NCBI GenBank assembly: GCA_035551355.1
Contig: DASZNF010000066.1
Location: forward strand, 20,497-84,496
From: DATATV01 sp035551355
GTDB lineage: Bacteria; Actinomycetota; Actinomycetes; Mycobacteriales; Pseudonocardiaceae
Length of the DNA: 64,000 nt
Direction of reading: 5' to 3'
The notes under the pieces: model-generated
What the model was told of the DNA's origin: nothing
Database searches by the model: none
What the model saw: the letters and a program-made list of their open reading frames with translations, nothing else
Shown: piece by piece, positions 46,049 through 55,757 of the stretch
How positions within the stretch are numbered: position 1 is the stretch's first letter
Layout: each line of letters begins with the position of its first letter
Made by a program: the position numbers and the translations under genes

Positions 46049-46082
46049 GCGAGCCCGCCGGACAAAAATCCGGCGGGCTCGC
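46049..46082. terminator. Second hairpin between convergent fumarase and lipoprotein genes
   Basis: A perfect 14-bp stem (46049-46062 with 46069-46082) has the loop CAAAAA. It lies 26 bp past the lipoprotein gene stop (46109, minus strand) and is well placed to end that operon. Confidence 0.85.
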
Positions 46083-46108
46083 CTCGAACCATTCGGGCCG
46101 GTCGCGGT

Positions 46109-46687
46109 TCACCCGTGCCGGGTAACCGACTGGAACACGATGGTGCGATTGTTCAGCGGCGCGGACAGTTCCACGATCACCTGCACATTGCGCACGATCA
46201 TCGGGCACATCTGGCCGCCGCTGGCCGAATTCGTGGTGATCACGCTGATCATCACCTGGCTGGCGGTCTGCTGGGTGGCCTGGCCGGTGATCTGCTCACA
46301 GCCGGACTGCTCGGCGGTGAAGATGACGTACCTGCCGCCCGCCGTCTGCACCTGGGTGGGCGCGTTCTTCTGCACCGCGGCCGCGTTGATCTGGTTCTGC
46401 GGCACATAGATCCGGGCCAGACCGGAGATCGCCGAGGGCGGCACCGTGGTGCCCGGCACGGCCGTCCCCGGCGATCCGGGCGATCCGGTGGAGCTGGCCG
46501 GGATGTTCGGGCCGCCCGGGTTCACCGACTGGCCGGGCGCGGTGGTGGTCGTGGCCCCGCCGGATCCGCCGGCCGAGGTGGCCCCGGACGAACCGGCGGA
46601 TGCGCTGCTGGCCGGGCCGCAACCGGCCAGCGCGATCAGGGCCGCGAACGCGGCGAGCAACACGGGAACACCGGATTTGCGCACCAT
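46109..46687 (-). CDS. Secreted lipoprotein of unknown function (paralogue A)
   Basis: 192 aa, ATG start with GGAGGG upstream. A lipoprotein signal peptide ends in LAGC (Cys23), followed by a Ser/Gly/Thr/Pro linker to about 85. The C-terminal domain (about 90-190) has two cysteines (SGCEQITG, GQMCPMIV), alternating beta residues and ends VELSAPLNNRTIVFQ. It is similar in order and motifs to the product of the gene 3 bp upstream, so the two arose by tandem duplication. The family is not recognised; a cell-surface role is inferred from the lipobox only. Confidence 0.78.
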   Translation of the reverse strand: MVRKSGVPVLLAAFAALIALAGCGPASSASAGSSGATSAGGSGGATTTTAPGQSVNPGGPNIPASSTGSPGSPGTAVPGTTVPPSAISGLARIYVPQNQINAAAVQKNAPTQVQTAGGRYVIFTAEQSGCEQITGQATQQTASQVMISVITTNSASGGQMCPMIVRNVQVIVELSAPLNNRTIVFQSVTRHG

Positions 46688-46690
46688 GGG

Positions 46691-47176
46691 TCATCCCTCC
46701 TGAACCTGAAGTTGCAGCACCACGGCCCGGCTGCCCAGCGGCGCGGACAGCGGCATGGCCAGCGGCTTGAGCATCCGGTACAGCGGGCAGACGCTGTGGT
46801 GCGCGGTCGGCTTCTGCTGCACCTGGGTCAGCCGCACCGTCACCTGACTGTCGGTCTGGGACACCGCCTTGGCGCTGACCGTATCGCAGCCGCCCTGCTC
46901 GCCGTAGACGTTCAGGGTGGCGCCGTTGCCGGTGGTCCACACCTCACGGGGAAACCCGGAGGGCAGCGCGGAGGCGTTGACCCGCGCGCCGGACACGGCC
47001 GTCGCCCCGGCCGGCAGCTTGGGTCCGGCCATCGCCGGGCCGCCCGCGGCGGGCGCGGAGGCGCTGGTGGACAGGGTCGGGTTCGCGGCTGGTGCGGCCG
47101 AGGCTGCCCTGCCACCGCAGCCCGCGACCAGCACGAGCGCTCCCGCTACGAGGATGCCGGCTGGAAGTTTGCTCAT
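46691..47176 (-). CDS. Secreted lipoprotein of unknown function (paralogue B)
   Basis: 161 aa, ATG start. A signal peptide ends in the lipobox VAGC (Cys20), with an Ala/Pro linker to about 60. The C-terminal domain shows the same pattern as its neighbour: GGCDTVSAKAVSQTDSQVTV, a second Cys in SVCPLYRML, then MPLSAPLGSRAVVLQ. It is separated from paralogue A by 3 bp and certainly co-transcribed. The two may form a heteromer on the cell surface. Confidence 0.78.
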   Translation of the reverse strand: MSKLPAGILVAGALVLVAGCGGRAASAAPAANPTLSTSASAPAAGGPAMAGPKLPAGATAVSGARVNASALPSGFPREVWTTGNGATLNVYGEQGGCDTVSAKAVSQTDSQVTVRLTQVQQKPTAHHSVCPLYRMLKPLAMPLSAPLGSRAVVLQLQVQEG

Positions 47177-47216
47177 GTGGTCAGGACGGAGCTACCCACC
47201 AGTCGGGTTGCATGCG

Positions 47217-47474
47217 TCAGAGATCGGCTTCCTCGATGGTGCGTTCGGCGATGGCCGGTGAGCAGGTCATCCCTCGTCCGCCAGGCCCGGTCACCAGCAC
47301 CACGCCGTCGGCCACCCACTCCCGGTGCACCACCCGCGCCGAGTCCACGCACTGCGCGTACACCCCGGCCCATCGCCTGCGGATCGGCGGCAGCGCCCGC
47401 CCCAGGATCAACTCCACCACCTCGCGCAGGTACTCGTAGGGCGTTTCGTCCACATCGAACGGGAATGCCGTCGC
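47217..47474 (-). pseudogene. C-terminal remnant of a FAD-dependent (DAO-type) oxidoreductase
   Basis: The frame reads TAFPFDVDETPYEYLREVVE, then RRRWAGVYAQCVD, then VTGPGGRGMTCSPAIAERT. This resembles the last 85 residues of FAD oxidoreductases of the TIGR03364/DadA type, where the Gly-rich segment closes the FAD site. No N-terminal FAD fold precedes it; the upstream sequence runs into the next gene end at 47508. A GTG at 47453 would give a 78-residue product, but there is no ribosome binding site. It is probably a remnant. Confidence 0.65.
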
Positions 47475-47507
47475 GCACCGGCCCCGCGCCGCGATCGCGG
47501 GCGACGC

Positions 47508-50500
47508 TCACAACGACACCGAGCGCAACTGCCGGGGCGCGTCGTCCACCCGGCGCGGCTTGCTGCCAACGGTGATCCGGGCACTGGTCACCGCCACTCC
47601 GGCGGCCGAGGCCAGCACCGGATCCAGCGCCAGCGCGTGGATTTCCGGCAGATCCTCGGCCAGCGCGGACACCCGCGACATCAGATCGGCCAGCGCGTCC
47701 AGGTCGGCCGGTTCGGCGCCCCGGTACCCGGCCAGCAGCGGCGCCGCCCGGGGAGCGCGCACCAGCCCGGCCGCGTCGCTGTCGGTCAACGGCACCGCCC
47801 GGTAAGCCCGATCGCCCAGCAGTTCCCCGACAAATCCCGACAACCCGAAATACACCAGCGACCCGAACGAGGGATCGTCCTGCACCCCCACCACGCAGGA
47901 CACCCCGCGCCGCACCATCCGCTGCACGACCACCTCGTCGGATTCGGACAGTTCCCGCAACTCGGCGTAGGCGTCCCGCACCGCGTCATCCGTGCCCAGA
48001 TCCAGCCGCACGCCGACCAGATCGGTGCGGTCCCGCAACTCCTCGGCCGGCGACTTCAACACCACCGGATACCCCAGCCGCCGCGCCGCGGCGATCGCAT
48101 CGTCACCCGACCCGGCGACCTCGAACTCGACGACCGGAATCCCGTAGTGCCGCAACAGTTCCGTGGATTCGGAGTCGGAGAGCGCATGCAGGCCCTGGTG
48201 CAGAATGGCCTCCCCGCAACACTTCTCCACCAGTTCCCGCGCGCCGACCCGGTCGATCCCCTCCGGCAGGCGCAACTCCCCCAACGGCGCCGACCGCCAG
48301 CGGGCGTAGCGCACCGCCCGGGCCAGACTCAGCACGGCCCGCTCCGGACTGGAGTAACTGGGCACCGACCCGTACCCGGGCGCGCCGCCGGGCCCCGGCA
48401 CCGCCAGCTCGTCCGGAACCCCTTCCACGGCAAGAAAAGTGGACACGATCGGCTTGCCCGACTCGACCGCGGCCGACCGCAGCGCCCGCGCGTATTCCGC
48501 GCCCGGGATGGCCAGCGGCGGCACGAACACCACGACCAGCGCGTCCACCTCGTCGTTGGACAACGACTCCCGCACCGCCGCCGCGAACCGCTCCGGCGAC
48601 GCGTCAGACCCGGTGTCCACCGGATCGCCGACCAGCCGCAACCCTTGCGCCGCAACGGCGTCCGCGGCCAGCAACCCGATCGCGGTGGAGTTGCCCACGA
48701 CCGCGACCCGGTCCCCAGCCGGCAACGGCTGATTGGCCAGCAACAACGCGGTGTCGAACAACTGCGCCAGCGAGTCGACCCGAATGACCCCGGCCTGCTC
48801 GAACAGGACCCGCACGCTCTCCTCGTCCACCGGCACCGAGGTGGCGGCCAGCCCCGGCCGCACCGCATGCGGCCCCGGCTTGACCACGACCACCGGCTTG
48901 TGCCGGGCCAGCCGCCGGGCCAGCCGCGCGAACTTCCGCGGGTTACCGAAGGATTCGAGGTAGAGCAGAATCACCGAGGTGGCCGAATCGGTTTCCCAGT
49001 ACTGCAACAGATCGTTGCCCGACACGTCGGCCCGGTTCCCCGCGGAGACAAAGGTCGACAACCCCAGCCCGCGCGATGCCGCGTCGGCCAGAATCCCGAT
49101 CCCCAGCGCACCGGACTGACAGAAGAACCCGGTCTTTCCCGCCCCCGGCAGCCGAGGCACCAGCGTCGCGTTCAGCCGCACGGCCGGGTCGGTGTTCAAC
49201 ACCCCCAACGCATTCGGCCCCACGACCCGCATCCCATGGGCGCGGGCCTCGGCCACCAGCCCCCGCTCGGCGATCCGCCCCGGCTCGCCCACATCAGCGA
49301 ACCCGGAGGACAACACGACCAGCGTCTTGACCTCCTTGGCCAGACAGGCATCCATGACCTCGTCGATCCCCGACGCGGGCACCGCGACCACCGCCAGATC
49401 AACCGGATCCGGGATATCCAGCACCGAGGCGTAGGCCCGAACCCCGCGCACCGACCGATGCTCGGAATTGACCGGATAAACCGGTCCCGCGAAATCGGCC
49501 CGCAGCAGATTCGACAACACCGCGTACCCGATCTTGCTCGGATCGGTGGACGCCCCGATCACCGCGACCGACTTGGGATGCAACAGGTTGTGCACCGACC
49601 GAGCCTCAGCCGCCTGTTCCCGCGCCCGCGCCACCGCCACCGATTCGGCCGTGGCATCGATGGCGAATTCGAGATGCAGCACGCCCTCTTCCAGCGCCCG
49701 GCTGACCCGATACCCCGCGTCCCGGAACACCCGCACCATCTGACTGTTCTCGGCCAGCACCTCGGCCACGAACCGGGTCAGCCCCCGCTCCCGCCCCGCC
49801 GCGGTGAGGTGCTCAAGCAGAATGGAGCCCAGCCCCCGCCCCTGATGCGCGTCCTCGACCACGAAGGCGGCCTCGGCCGAGTCGCTGTCCCCCAGCCGCT
49901 CATACCGCCCCACGGCAATGAGATTGTCGCCAAGGAAGGCCCCGAAGGCGACCCGCCCCTGATGATCCACCACACTGAACCGCCGCAGATCCCGCTCCGG
50001 AATCCGCGGATAGGCGCCGAAGTAGCGGAAGTACCGGGTCCGATCGGACATCCGCCCGTGCATCGCGACGATGCGCTCCGCGTCATCCGGCGTGATCGGC
50101 CGCAGATGCACCGTGCCCCCATCGGAAAGCACCACATCGGCTTCCCAATGTTTGGGGTAGTCAAAGGGATCCGGCGCACCGTCCTCGGCCGCGGAGTCGC
50201 CGGATTCGTCGGTGCCGGATGCGTCGGTGCCGGGCGCCGGGTCGGCGGGCGCGGGGGTATCGGAAGCGGGGCTGTCGGAAGTGGGGCTGCCGAACGGCGC
50301 CGAGCCATCGGCCTCAGCCGATCTGACCGCCTGGGTCGGGCTGTCGGTCGGCCCAGGATGGCCGGCGGGTCCCTGGTTTTCCGACCGTCCCGGATGGTCA
50401 GAACCCTCCGGCCGTCCCGGATCGCCGGACGGTCCCTGGCCGTCAGCCGGTGCCGGTTCGTGCGGCCGTGGCGGTCCCTGGCCGTCAGCCGGTGCCGGTT

Positions 50501-50570
50501 CGTGCGGCCGTGGCGATCCGTGGCCGTCAGCCGGTGCCGACTCGTGCGGCCGCGGCGAGTTGTCGGGCAT
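47508..50570 (-). CDS. GNAT acetyltransferase fused to acyl-CoA ligase-like domains (Pat-type protein acyltransferase)
   Basis: 1020 aa, ATG start. Residues 1-140 are disordered and include three 14-residue repeats (5-46). A GNAT domain (about 145-305) has the acetyl-CoA loop AHQGRGLGSILL. NDP-forming acyl-CoA synthetase domains follow: CoA-binding (SVAVIGASTDPSKIG, about 328-460), succinyl-CoA-ligase-like (to about 700) and ATP-grasp (about 790-1020). The usual catalytic SHTG histidine segment is replaced by ATSVPVD near 576-582, so the ligase is probably only a sensor. Such proteins acylate lysines, for example of acetyl-CoA synthetase. acuC, a probable deacetylase gene, ends 4 bp upstream. 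Confidence 0.9.
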   Translation of the reverse strand: MPDNSPRPHESAPADGHGSPRPHEPAPADGQGPPRPHEPAPADGQGPSGDPGRPEGSDHPGRSENQGPAGHPGPTDSPTQAVRSAEADGSAPFGSPTSDSPASDTPAPADPAPGTDASGTDESGDSAAEDGAPDPFDYPKHWEADVVLSDGGTVHLRPITPDDAERIVAMHGRMSDRTRYFRYFGAYPRIPERDLRRFSVVDHQGRVAFGAFLGDNLIAVGRYERLGDSDSAEAAFVVEDAHQGRGLGSILLEHLTAAGRERGLTRFVAEVLAENSQMVRVFRDAGYRVSRALEEGVLHLEFAIDATAESVAVARAREQAAEARSVHNLLHPKSVAVIGASTDPSKIGYAVLSNLLRADFAGPVYPVNSEHRSVRGVRAYASVLDIPDPVDLAVVAVPASGIDEVMDACLAKEVKTLVVLSSGFADVGEPGRIAERGLVAEARAHGMRVVGPNALGVLNTDPAVRLNATLVPRLPGAGKTGFFCQSGALGIGILADAASRGLGLSTFVSAGNRADVSGNDLLQYWETDSATSVILLYLESFGNPRKFARLARRLARHKPVVVVKPGPHAVRPGLAATSVPVDEESVRVLFEQAGVIRVDSLAQLFDTALLLANQPLPAGDRVAVVGNSTAIGLLAADAVAAQGLRLVGDPVDTGSDASPERFAAAVRESLSNDEVDALVVVFVPPLAIPGAEYARALRSAAVESGKPIVSTFLAVEGVPDELAVPGPGGAPGYGSVPSYSSPERAVLSLARAVRYARWRSAPLGELRLPEGIDRVGARELVEKCCGEAILHQGLHALSDSESTELLRHYGIPVVEFEVAGSGDDAIAAARRLGYPVVLKSPAEELRDRTDLVGVRLDLGTDDAVRDAYAELRELSESDEVVVQRMVRRGVSCVVGVQDDPSFGSLVYFGLSGFVGELLGDRAYRAVPLTDSDAAGLVRAPRAAPLLAGYRGAEPADLDALADLMSRVSALAEDLPEIHALALDPVLASAAGVAVTSARITVGSKPRRVDDAPRQLRSVSL
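50431..50556. repeat. Three 42-bp tandem repeats in the acyltransferase 5' coding region
   Basis: Units 50431-50472, 50473-50514 and 50515-50556; the first two are identical and the third differs at a few bases. They are in frame and encode (S/P)PRPHE(P/S)APADG(Q/H)G in the disordered N terminus. Copy number probably varies between strains. Confidence 0.92.
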
Positions 50571-50574
50571 GACG

Positions 50575-51753
50575 TCAGTCCCTCGGATCGTCCGGATCCA
50601 GGCCGTGCAGCGGGAAAACGGCGCGGCGGGTGTCCATGATGGCCCGGTCGAGCTGGGTGTCCTCGCCGCCGCCCCAGGGTTCGAACGCGGTGTCCACATG
50701 GTCGGTGAGCGAGGTGGGCAACGCGGCCGTCGCCGGCAGCAGTTTGCTCGCCTGCGCCACCCAGTCCGCGGGCAGTGGCGTGTTCGGGTCGAGATCGCGA
50801 TCCAGCACGGTGGCCAGCAGATGAGTCCACGATCGCGGTACCACCCGCACCAGGTCGTAACCCCCGCCGCCCAGCGCCAGCCACTTCCCCCCGGCGTAGC
50901 GCAGCGCCAATTCCCGCAGTGACCGGTAGATCGCCCGATGCCCGTCCACGGTCAGTGACAGATCGGCCAGCGGATCATTGCGATGCGAGTCCACCCCGCA
51001 CTGCGTCACCAGCACCTGCGGCCGGAACTCGGCCAGCAACGAGGGCACGATGGCGTGGAAGGCCCGCAACCACTGCGAATCCGAAGTCCCCGGCAACAAC
51101 CCGACATTCACCGCGGATCCCTCGGCCCCGCCGGTCCCCAGCTCCCGCGGATACCCCGTCCCCGGCCATAGTGTCCGCGCGTCCTGATGCAGCGAGATCG
51201 TGAGCACCCGCGGGTCGGCGTAGAACGCGGCCTGCACTCCGTCCCCGTGATGCACGTCGGTGTCGACGTAGGCGACCCGCTCGATCCCCTGATCGAGCAG
51301 CCGAGCGATCCCCAGCGCGCAGTCGTTGTAGACGCAGAACCCGGCGGCGTGGCTGGGCATGGCGTGATGCAGCCCGCCCGCGATGTTGACGGCCCGGTCG
51401 GTCTGTCCGCCGGCGATGAGATCCGCGGCCAGCACCGATCCCCCCACGATCAACGCGGAAGCGTCGTGCATGCCCGGAAAGACCGGATTATCGGGCGTCC
51501 CCAGCCCATGCCCGACCTCGTAGGCCGATTCCGGCGCCGCCCGCACCGCCGCGACATACCCCGAGTCGTGCACCCGTTCGATGAGGTCGTCGTCAGCCGG
51601 CTCCGGCCGCCGGAGCTCAACGCCGCCCAAGACGCCGAGCGAGGAAGCCAGCCGCATGGTCAACGCCAGCCGGATCGGGTTCAGCGGGTGGTCAGGCCCC
51701 ATGTCATAGCCGAGCAACGACTCATCCCACACCACCTCAGCCCGCACACCCAT
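50575..51753 (-). CDS. acuC: AcuC, class I histone-deacetylase-like protein deacetylase
   Basis: 392 aa, ATG start. A zinc-dependent deacetylase of the arginase fold. Key residues are visible: the His pair in GGLHHAMPS, zinc ligands in VDTDVHHGDGVQ and CGVDSHRNDP, and the catalytic Tyr in GGGGYD. In Bacillus, AcuC deacetylates acetyl-CoA synthetase. The acyltransferase gene begins 4 bp downstream on the same strand, so a writer and an eraser of lysine acylation are made together. Confidence 0.95.
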   Translation of the reverse strand: MGVRAEVVWDESLLGYDMGPDHPLNPIRLALTMRLASSLGVLGGVELRRPEPADDDLIERVHDSGYVAAVRAAPESAYEVGHGLGTPDNPVFPGMHDASALIVGGSVLAADLIAGGQTDRAVNIAGGLHHAMPSHAAGFCVYNDCALGIARLLDQGIERVAYVDTDVHHGDGVQAAFYADPRVLTISLHQDARTLWPGTGYPRELGTGGAEGSAVNVGLLPGTSDSQWLRAFHAIVPSLLAEFRPQVLVTQCGVDSHRNDPLADLSLTVDGHRAIYRSLRELALRYAGGKWLALGGGGYDLVRVVPRSWTHLLATVLDRDLDPNTPLPADWVAQASKLLPATAALPTSLTDHVDTAFEPWGGGEDTQLDRAIMDTRRAVFPLHGLDPDDPRD

Positions 51754-52088
51754 GCGCCCGACCCTAGTCGCCCCAGCTCCCGCTCACCCGGCCAACGGAC
51801 CGCCCCGACCGGCGCCGCCGCATCGTCCGAGCCTCGGCGACTCGCCCGGGACGGGGCTCGCGGAGTCCACAATGTCCGGTCGGTTCATCGGCCGGGTTCA
51901 CCGGCCGGGTTCGTCGCAGCCCAGAGCCCCGCGCGCCCGCCCGGCCCAGCCGCGGCCGCCTCATCGTCACGGTCGGGCGCCCACCGGCACGATCACGCCG
52001 CCCGATCAGCCGGCGACCGCATGCCCGACGGTGGGCACGTGGCGTCGGTGTGGGCGACTACCATCGTCAAGGACGTAAGGGGACTGCC
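51754..52088. other. 335-bp divergent intergenic region between acuC and ideR
   Basis: TACCAT (52059-52064) fits an actinobacterial -10 box, 25 bp before the ideR GTG. A short direct repeat (CGGCCGGGTTC, near 51890-51912) is present. No gene is supported; the long plus-strand frame here is antisense to acuC. Confidence 0.45.
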
Positions 52089-52780
52089 GTGAACGACCTC
52101 ATCGACACCACCGAAATGTACCTCCGGACCATCTATGAGCTGGAAGAGGAAGGTGTCGTGCCGTTGCGCGCGCGGATCGCGGAGCGGCTGGAGCAGAGTG
52201 GGCCGACGGTGAGTCAGACCGTCGGCCGGATGGAACGCGACGGCCTGCTGGTGGTCGCCGACGATCGGCATTTGCAGCTCACCGATCACGGCCGGGAGTT
52301 GGCGGTGGCGGTGATGCGCAAGCACCGTCTGGCCGAGCGCCTGCTGGTCGATGTGATCGGTCTGGAGTGGGAGCAGGTGCACAGCGAAGCGTGTCGCTGG
52401 GAGCACGTGATGAGCGAAGCGGTCGAGCGCAAGCTGTTGCAGTTGCTCAACCACCCGACCACCTCGCCCTACGGCCTGCCGATCCCCGGGCTGGACAAGC
52501 TGGGCACCGGCGAGCCCGCGGCGCCGATCGAGCCGGACCTGGTGCGGGTCGACGAGGTGGCCCGGCGCGGTGGCGGCACCGTTGAGGTGCGACGCATCGC
52601 CGAGCACGTGCAGCTGAACACCGATCTGCTCACCGAACTGAAGTCGGTCGGGTTGATGCCCGGCGGCACGGTCGAGGTGGCGGCGATGGGTGACCGCGGC
52701 GGCACCATAGAGGTCAGGGGTGCGGGCAACGCGGCGCGGATTCACACCGCGCTGGCGCATGCCGTGATGGTCGAAGCCCA

Positions 52781-52784
<4 letters not shown>
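52089..52784 (+). CDS. ideR: Iron-dependent repressor IdeR/DtxR
   Basis: 231 aa from GTG 52089, with AAGGGG 6 nt upstream. A winged helix-turn-helix (1-73) precedes a dimerisation domain (74-140) and an SH3-like domain (150-225). All DtxR metal ligands are in register: Met10, Cys102, Glu105 and His106 at the ancillary/primary site, and His79, Glu83 and His98 at the other. It represses siderophore and iron uptake genes when Fe2+ is high. galK overlaps its stop by 4 bp, so a sugar gene is made with an iron regulator. Confidence 0.96.
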
Positions 52785-53974
<1,190 letters not shown>

Positions 53975-54332
53975 CCCCGGCGGAGCCCACCGAGAGCCGA
54001 CCCCGAGCTGGCTCCCGCGGAGCCACCGAGACTCGAATCCGGACCGACCCCCGCGGAGCCCACCGGGATTCGACCCCGAGCTCGCTCCCGCGGAGCCACC
54101 GAGACTCGCCCTCGAACCGCCCCGGGCCCTCGTCGCCTAGTTCGTAACTCGGGATCAATCAGCATGGTCGCCAGGTCCGGACTGACCGGCATCGCCCAGG
54201 TCACCCGCCGCTCGGATGCCGCCCGCAAGGGCGAGCGTCCGAACCGCACCGGCAACCGCAAGTGCGAACCGGCGTTCTTCCTCGGCGCGTTCGCGGCACC
54301 GGCGAAGCGCACCAGCGTCCCAAGGAGCCCAG

Positions 54333-54758
54333 ATGGCCACTCTCGGCACCCTGTTCGCGATCACCATCGACGGCCCGGATCCCCTGGAACTGGCCAACTT
54401 CTACCAAAAGATCACCGGCGGTGAGCTACTCACCGGCAACGATGACTTCATCGTCCTGGCCATCGAGGACAACGTCCGACTCGACTTCCAGCGGGTCGCC
54501 AACCACCAACCGCCACCATGGCCCGATCCCACCACACCGCGCCGAATCCACCTTGATTTCCGCGTCGACAATCTCGACCAGGCACAAACCCAGCTGTTGA
54601 ACCTGGGCGCGGTCCTTCCCCCATTCCAACCCGGAGGGCAACGGTTTCGCGTGCTTCTCGATCCCGCCGGCCACCCCTTCTGCATCGCCACCAAGGAAGC
54701 CGCCGCGCCACCCCAAACCCCGCCCGCCCACCGCAACAGCGGCGTGACACCGACGTAG
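54333..54758 (+). CDS. VOC-superfamily protein
   Basis: 141 aa from ATG 54333, with AAGGAG 5 nt upstream. Glyoxalase/bleomycin-resistance-like fold: DPLELANFYQKITGGE at the start of repeat 1, RRIHLDFRVDNLDQAQTQLL, then FRVLLDPAGHPFCI at the end. A Pro-rich tail follows. Substrate unknown. It lies after the galK repeats with no close partner. Confidence 0.85.
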   Translation: MATLGTLFAITIDGPDPLELANFYQKITGGELLTGNDDFIVLAIEDNVRLDFQRVANHQPPPWPDPTTPRRIHLDFRVDNLDQAQTQLLNLGAVLPPFQPGGQRFRVLLDPAGHPFCIATKEAAAPPQTPPAHRNSGVTPT

Positions 54759-54801
54759 GAGCCCCTCCCCTGTCCCCCGTTGCTGTTGAATGCTGTTGCG
54801 G

Positions 54802-55356
54802 ATGCGCAGAGTCGTCGTTCTTGGTCGCGGCGGCGCGGTTAAGTCGACCCTCGCCACGCGGCTGGGTGCCGCTGTGGCCATGCCGGTCGTCGAGCTGGAC
54901 AAGCGCTTCTGGGCGCCCGATCTGATCCCGCTGCCCGCGCAGCAGTGGGCCACGCTGCAGCGTCCGCTCGTCAGCGGAGAACGGTGGATCCTCGACGGCG
55001 ATCTCGGACCCTACGACGGTCCCGGACCCTGCGACGGTCTCGGAACCTACGACGTGCTCGCCGTTCGACTGCGGGCCGCCGACACCGTGCTCGTGCTGGA
55101 CTTCCCGCTCTGGCGCTGCGCCTGGCGAGTGCTACGCCAGCCCCGGCCGGGTCCCGCGAGAACCTCACTTTCTGGCGCTGGCTTGTCTCCTGTCGACGCC
55201 GAAGCCTCCCTCTTGTCATGTCCGCCTTGTCATGTCCGCCTTGTCATGTCCGCGATTGCCGAGCACGCCGGGCATGCTGAGCTCCGCGTGCTGCGTAATC
55301 CCCACGCGGTAGCACGGCTTCTTTCCGAAGCCGATGGCATGGCCTCACCCGAGTAA
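54802..55356 (+). pseudogene. Decaying P-loop kinase gene (adenylate-kinase-like) with triple duplications
   Basis: The frame starts MRRVVVLGRGGAVKSTLATR; Walker A should be GGAGKS, so the last Gly is Val (GTT). Three 18-bp repeats (55003-55056) encode LGPYDG-like copies. From about 55150 the family sequence (ENLTFWRWLVSCRRRSLPLV) is in another frame. Three 14-bp copies (55212-55225, 55226-55239, 55240-55253) add 28 bp and bring the end (MSAIAEHAGHAELRVLRNP) back into the first frame. A 184-codon frame remains open, but the Walker A change and the frameshifted middle make a working kinase unlikely. Confidence 0.75.
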
Positions 55357-55757
55357 GGGCGGTACCCAACTACCGCGTGTGCACCCCGCCGGTCGGGCGG
55401 TGTGCGGCCGGCGGGTTCGGCGTCGCCGAAGCTCTGGAGCGCGACGGCGACGCCTTCCCCTTCTCCGCCAACGAAATCGGCGGCCGGCTCCGGTCAACTG
55501 CCGCGCCAGCGCGGCCGGTCTCGCGTGCCGCCGGGAATTCGCCACGGCGTCCTGGGGAATTCGGCTCGAGCGGCCGGCGGTTCCAGGCAACACGTTGCCG
55601 TCAACCGGCGCGGCGGGATTGTCGCCAGGGCTACGCGCGACCTCGTTTCGGTGACCCTGTGAATCGCACACAGTCGATCGGTGCAGACTGGGCAACCGTT
55701 GGAACGACAACAGCCGGAACGACACCGATGAACACATCGGGGAAGGCGGAAGACACC
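55357..55757. other. 401-bp region upstream of galE without a clear gene
   Basis: A frame runs from 55377 into galE, but its protein lacks similarity and is Arg/Ala-rich as expected by chance. An imperfect CTGTG-N7-CACAG inverted repeat (55657-55673) lies about 85 bp before the galE start and could be a regulatory site. The sequence may be further debris of lost genes. Confidence 0.4.

Noticed and set aside
45975..46208. Short minus-strand frame ending SPEQGANPMDAAMS
   Set aside because: It overlaps both terminators and the end of the lipoprotein gene and has no ribosome binding site.
55377..55757. In-frame N-terminal extension of galE by 127 codons
   Set aside because: The extension has no similarity, and the NAD-binding fold starts at GTG 55758, which has a good ribosome binding site.
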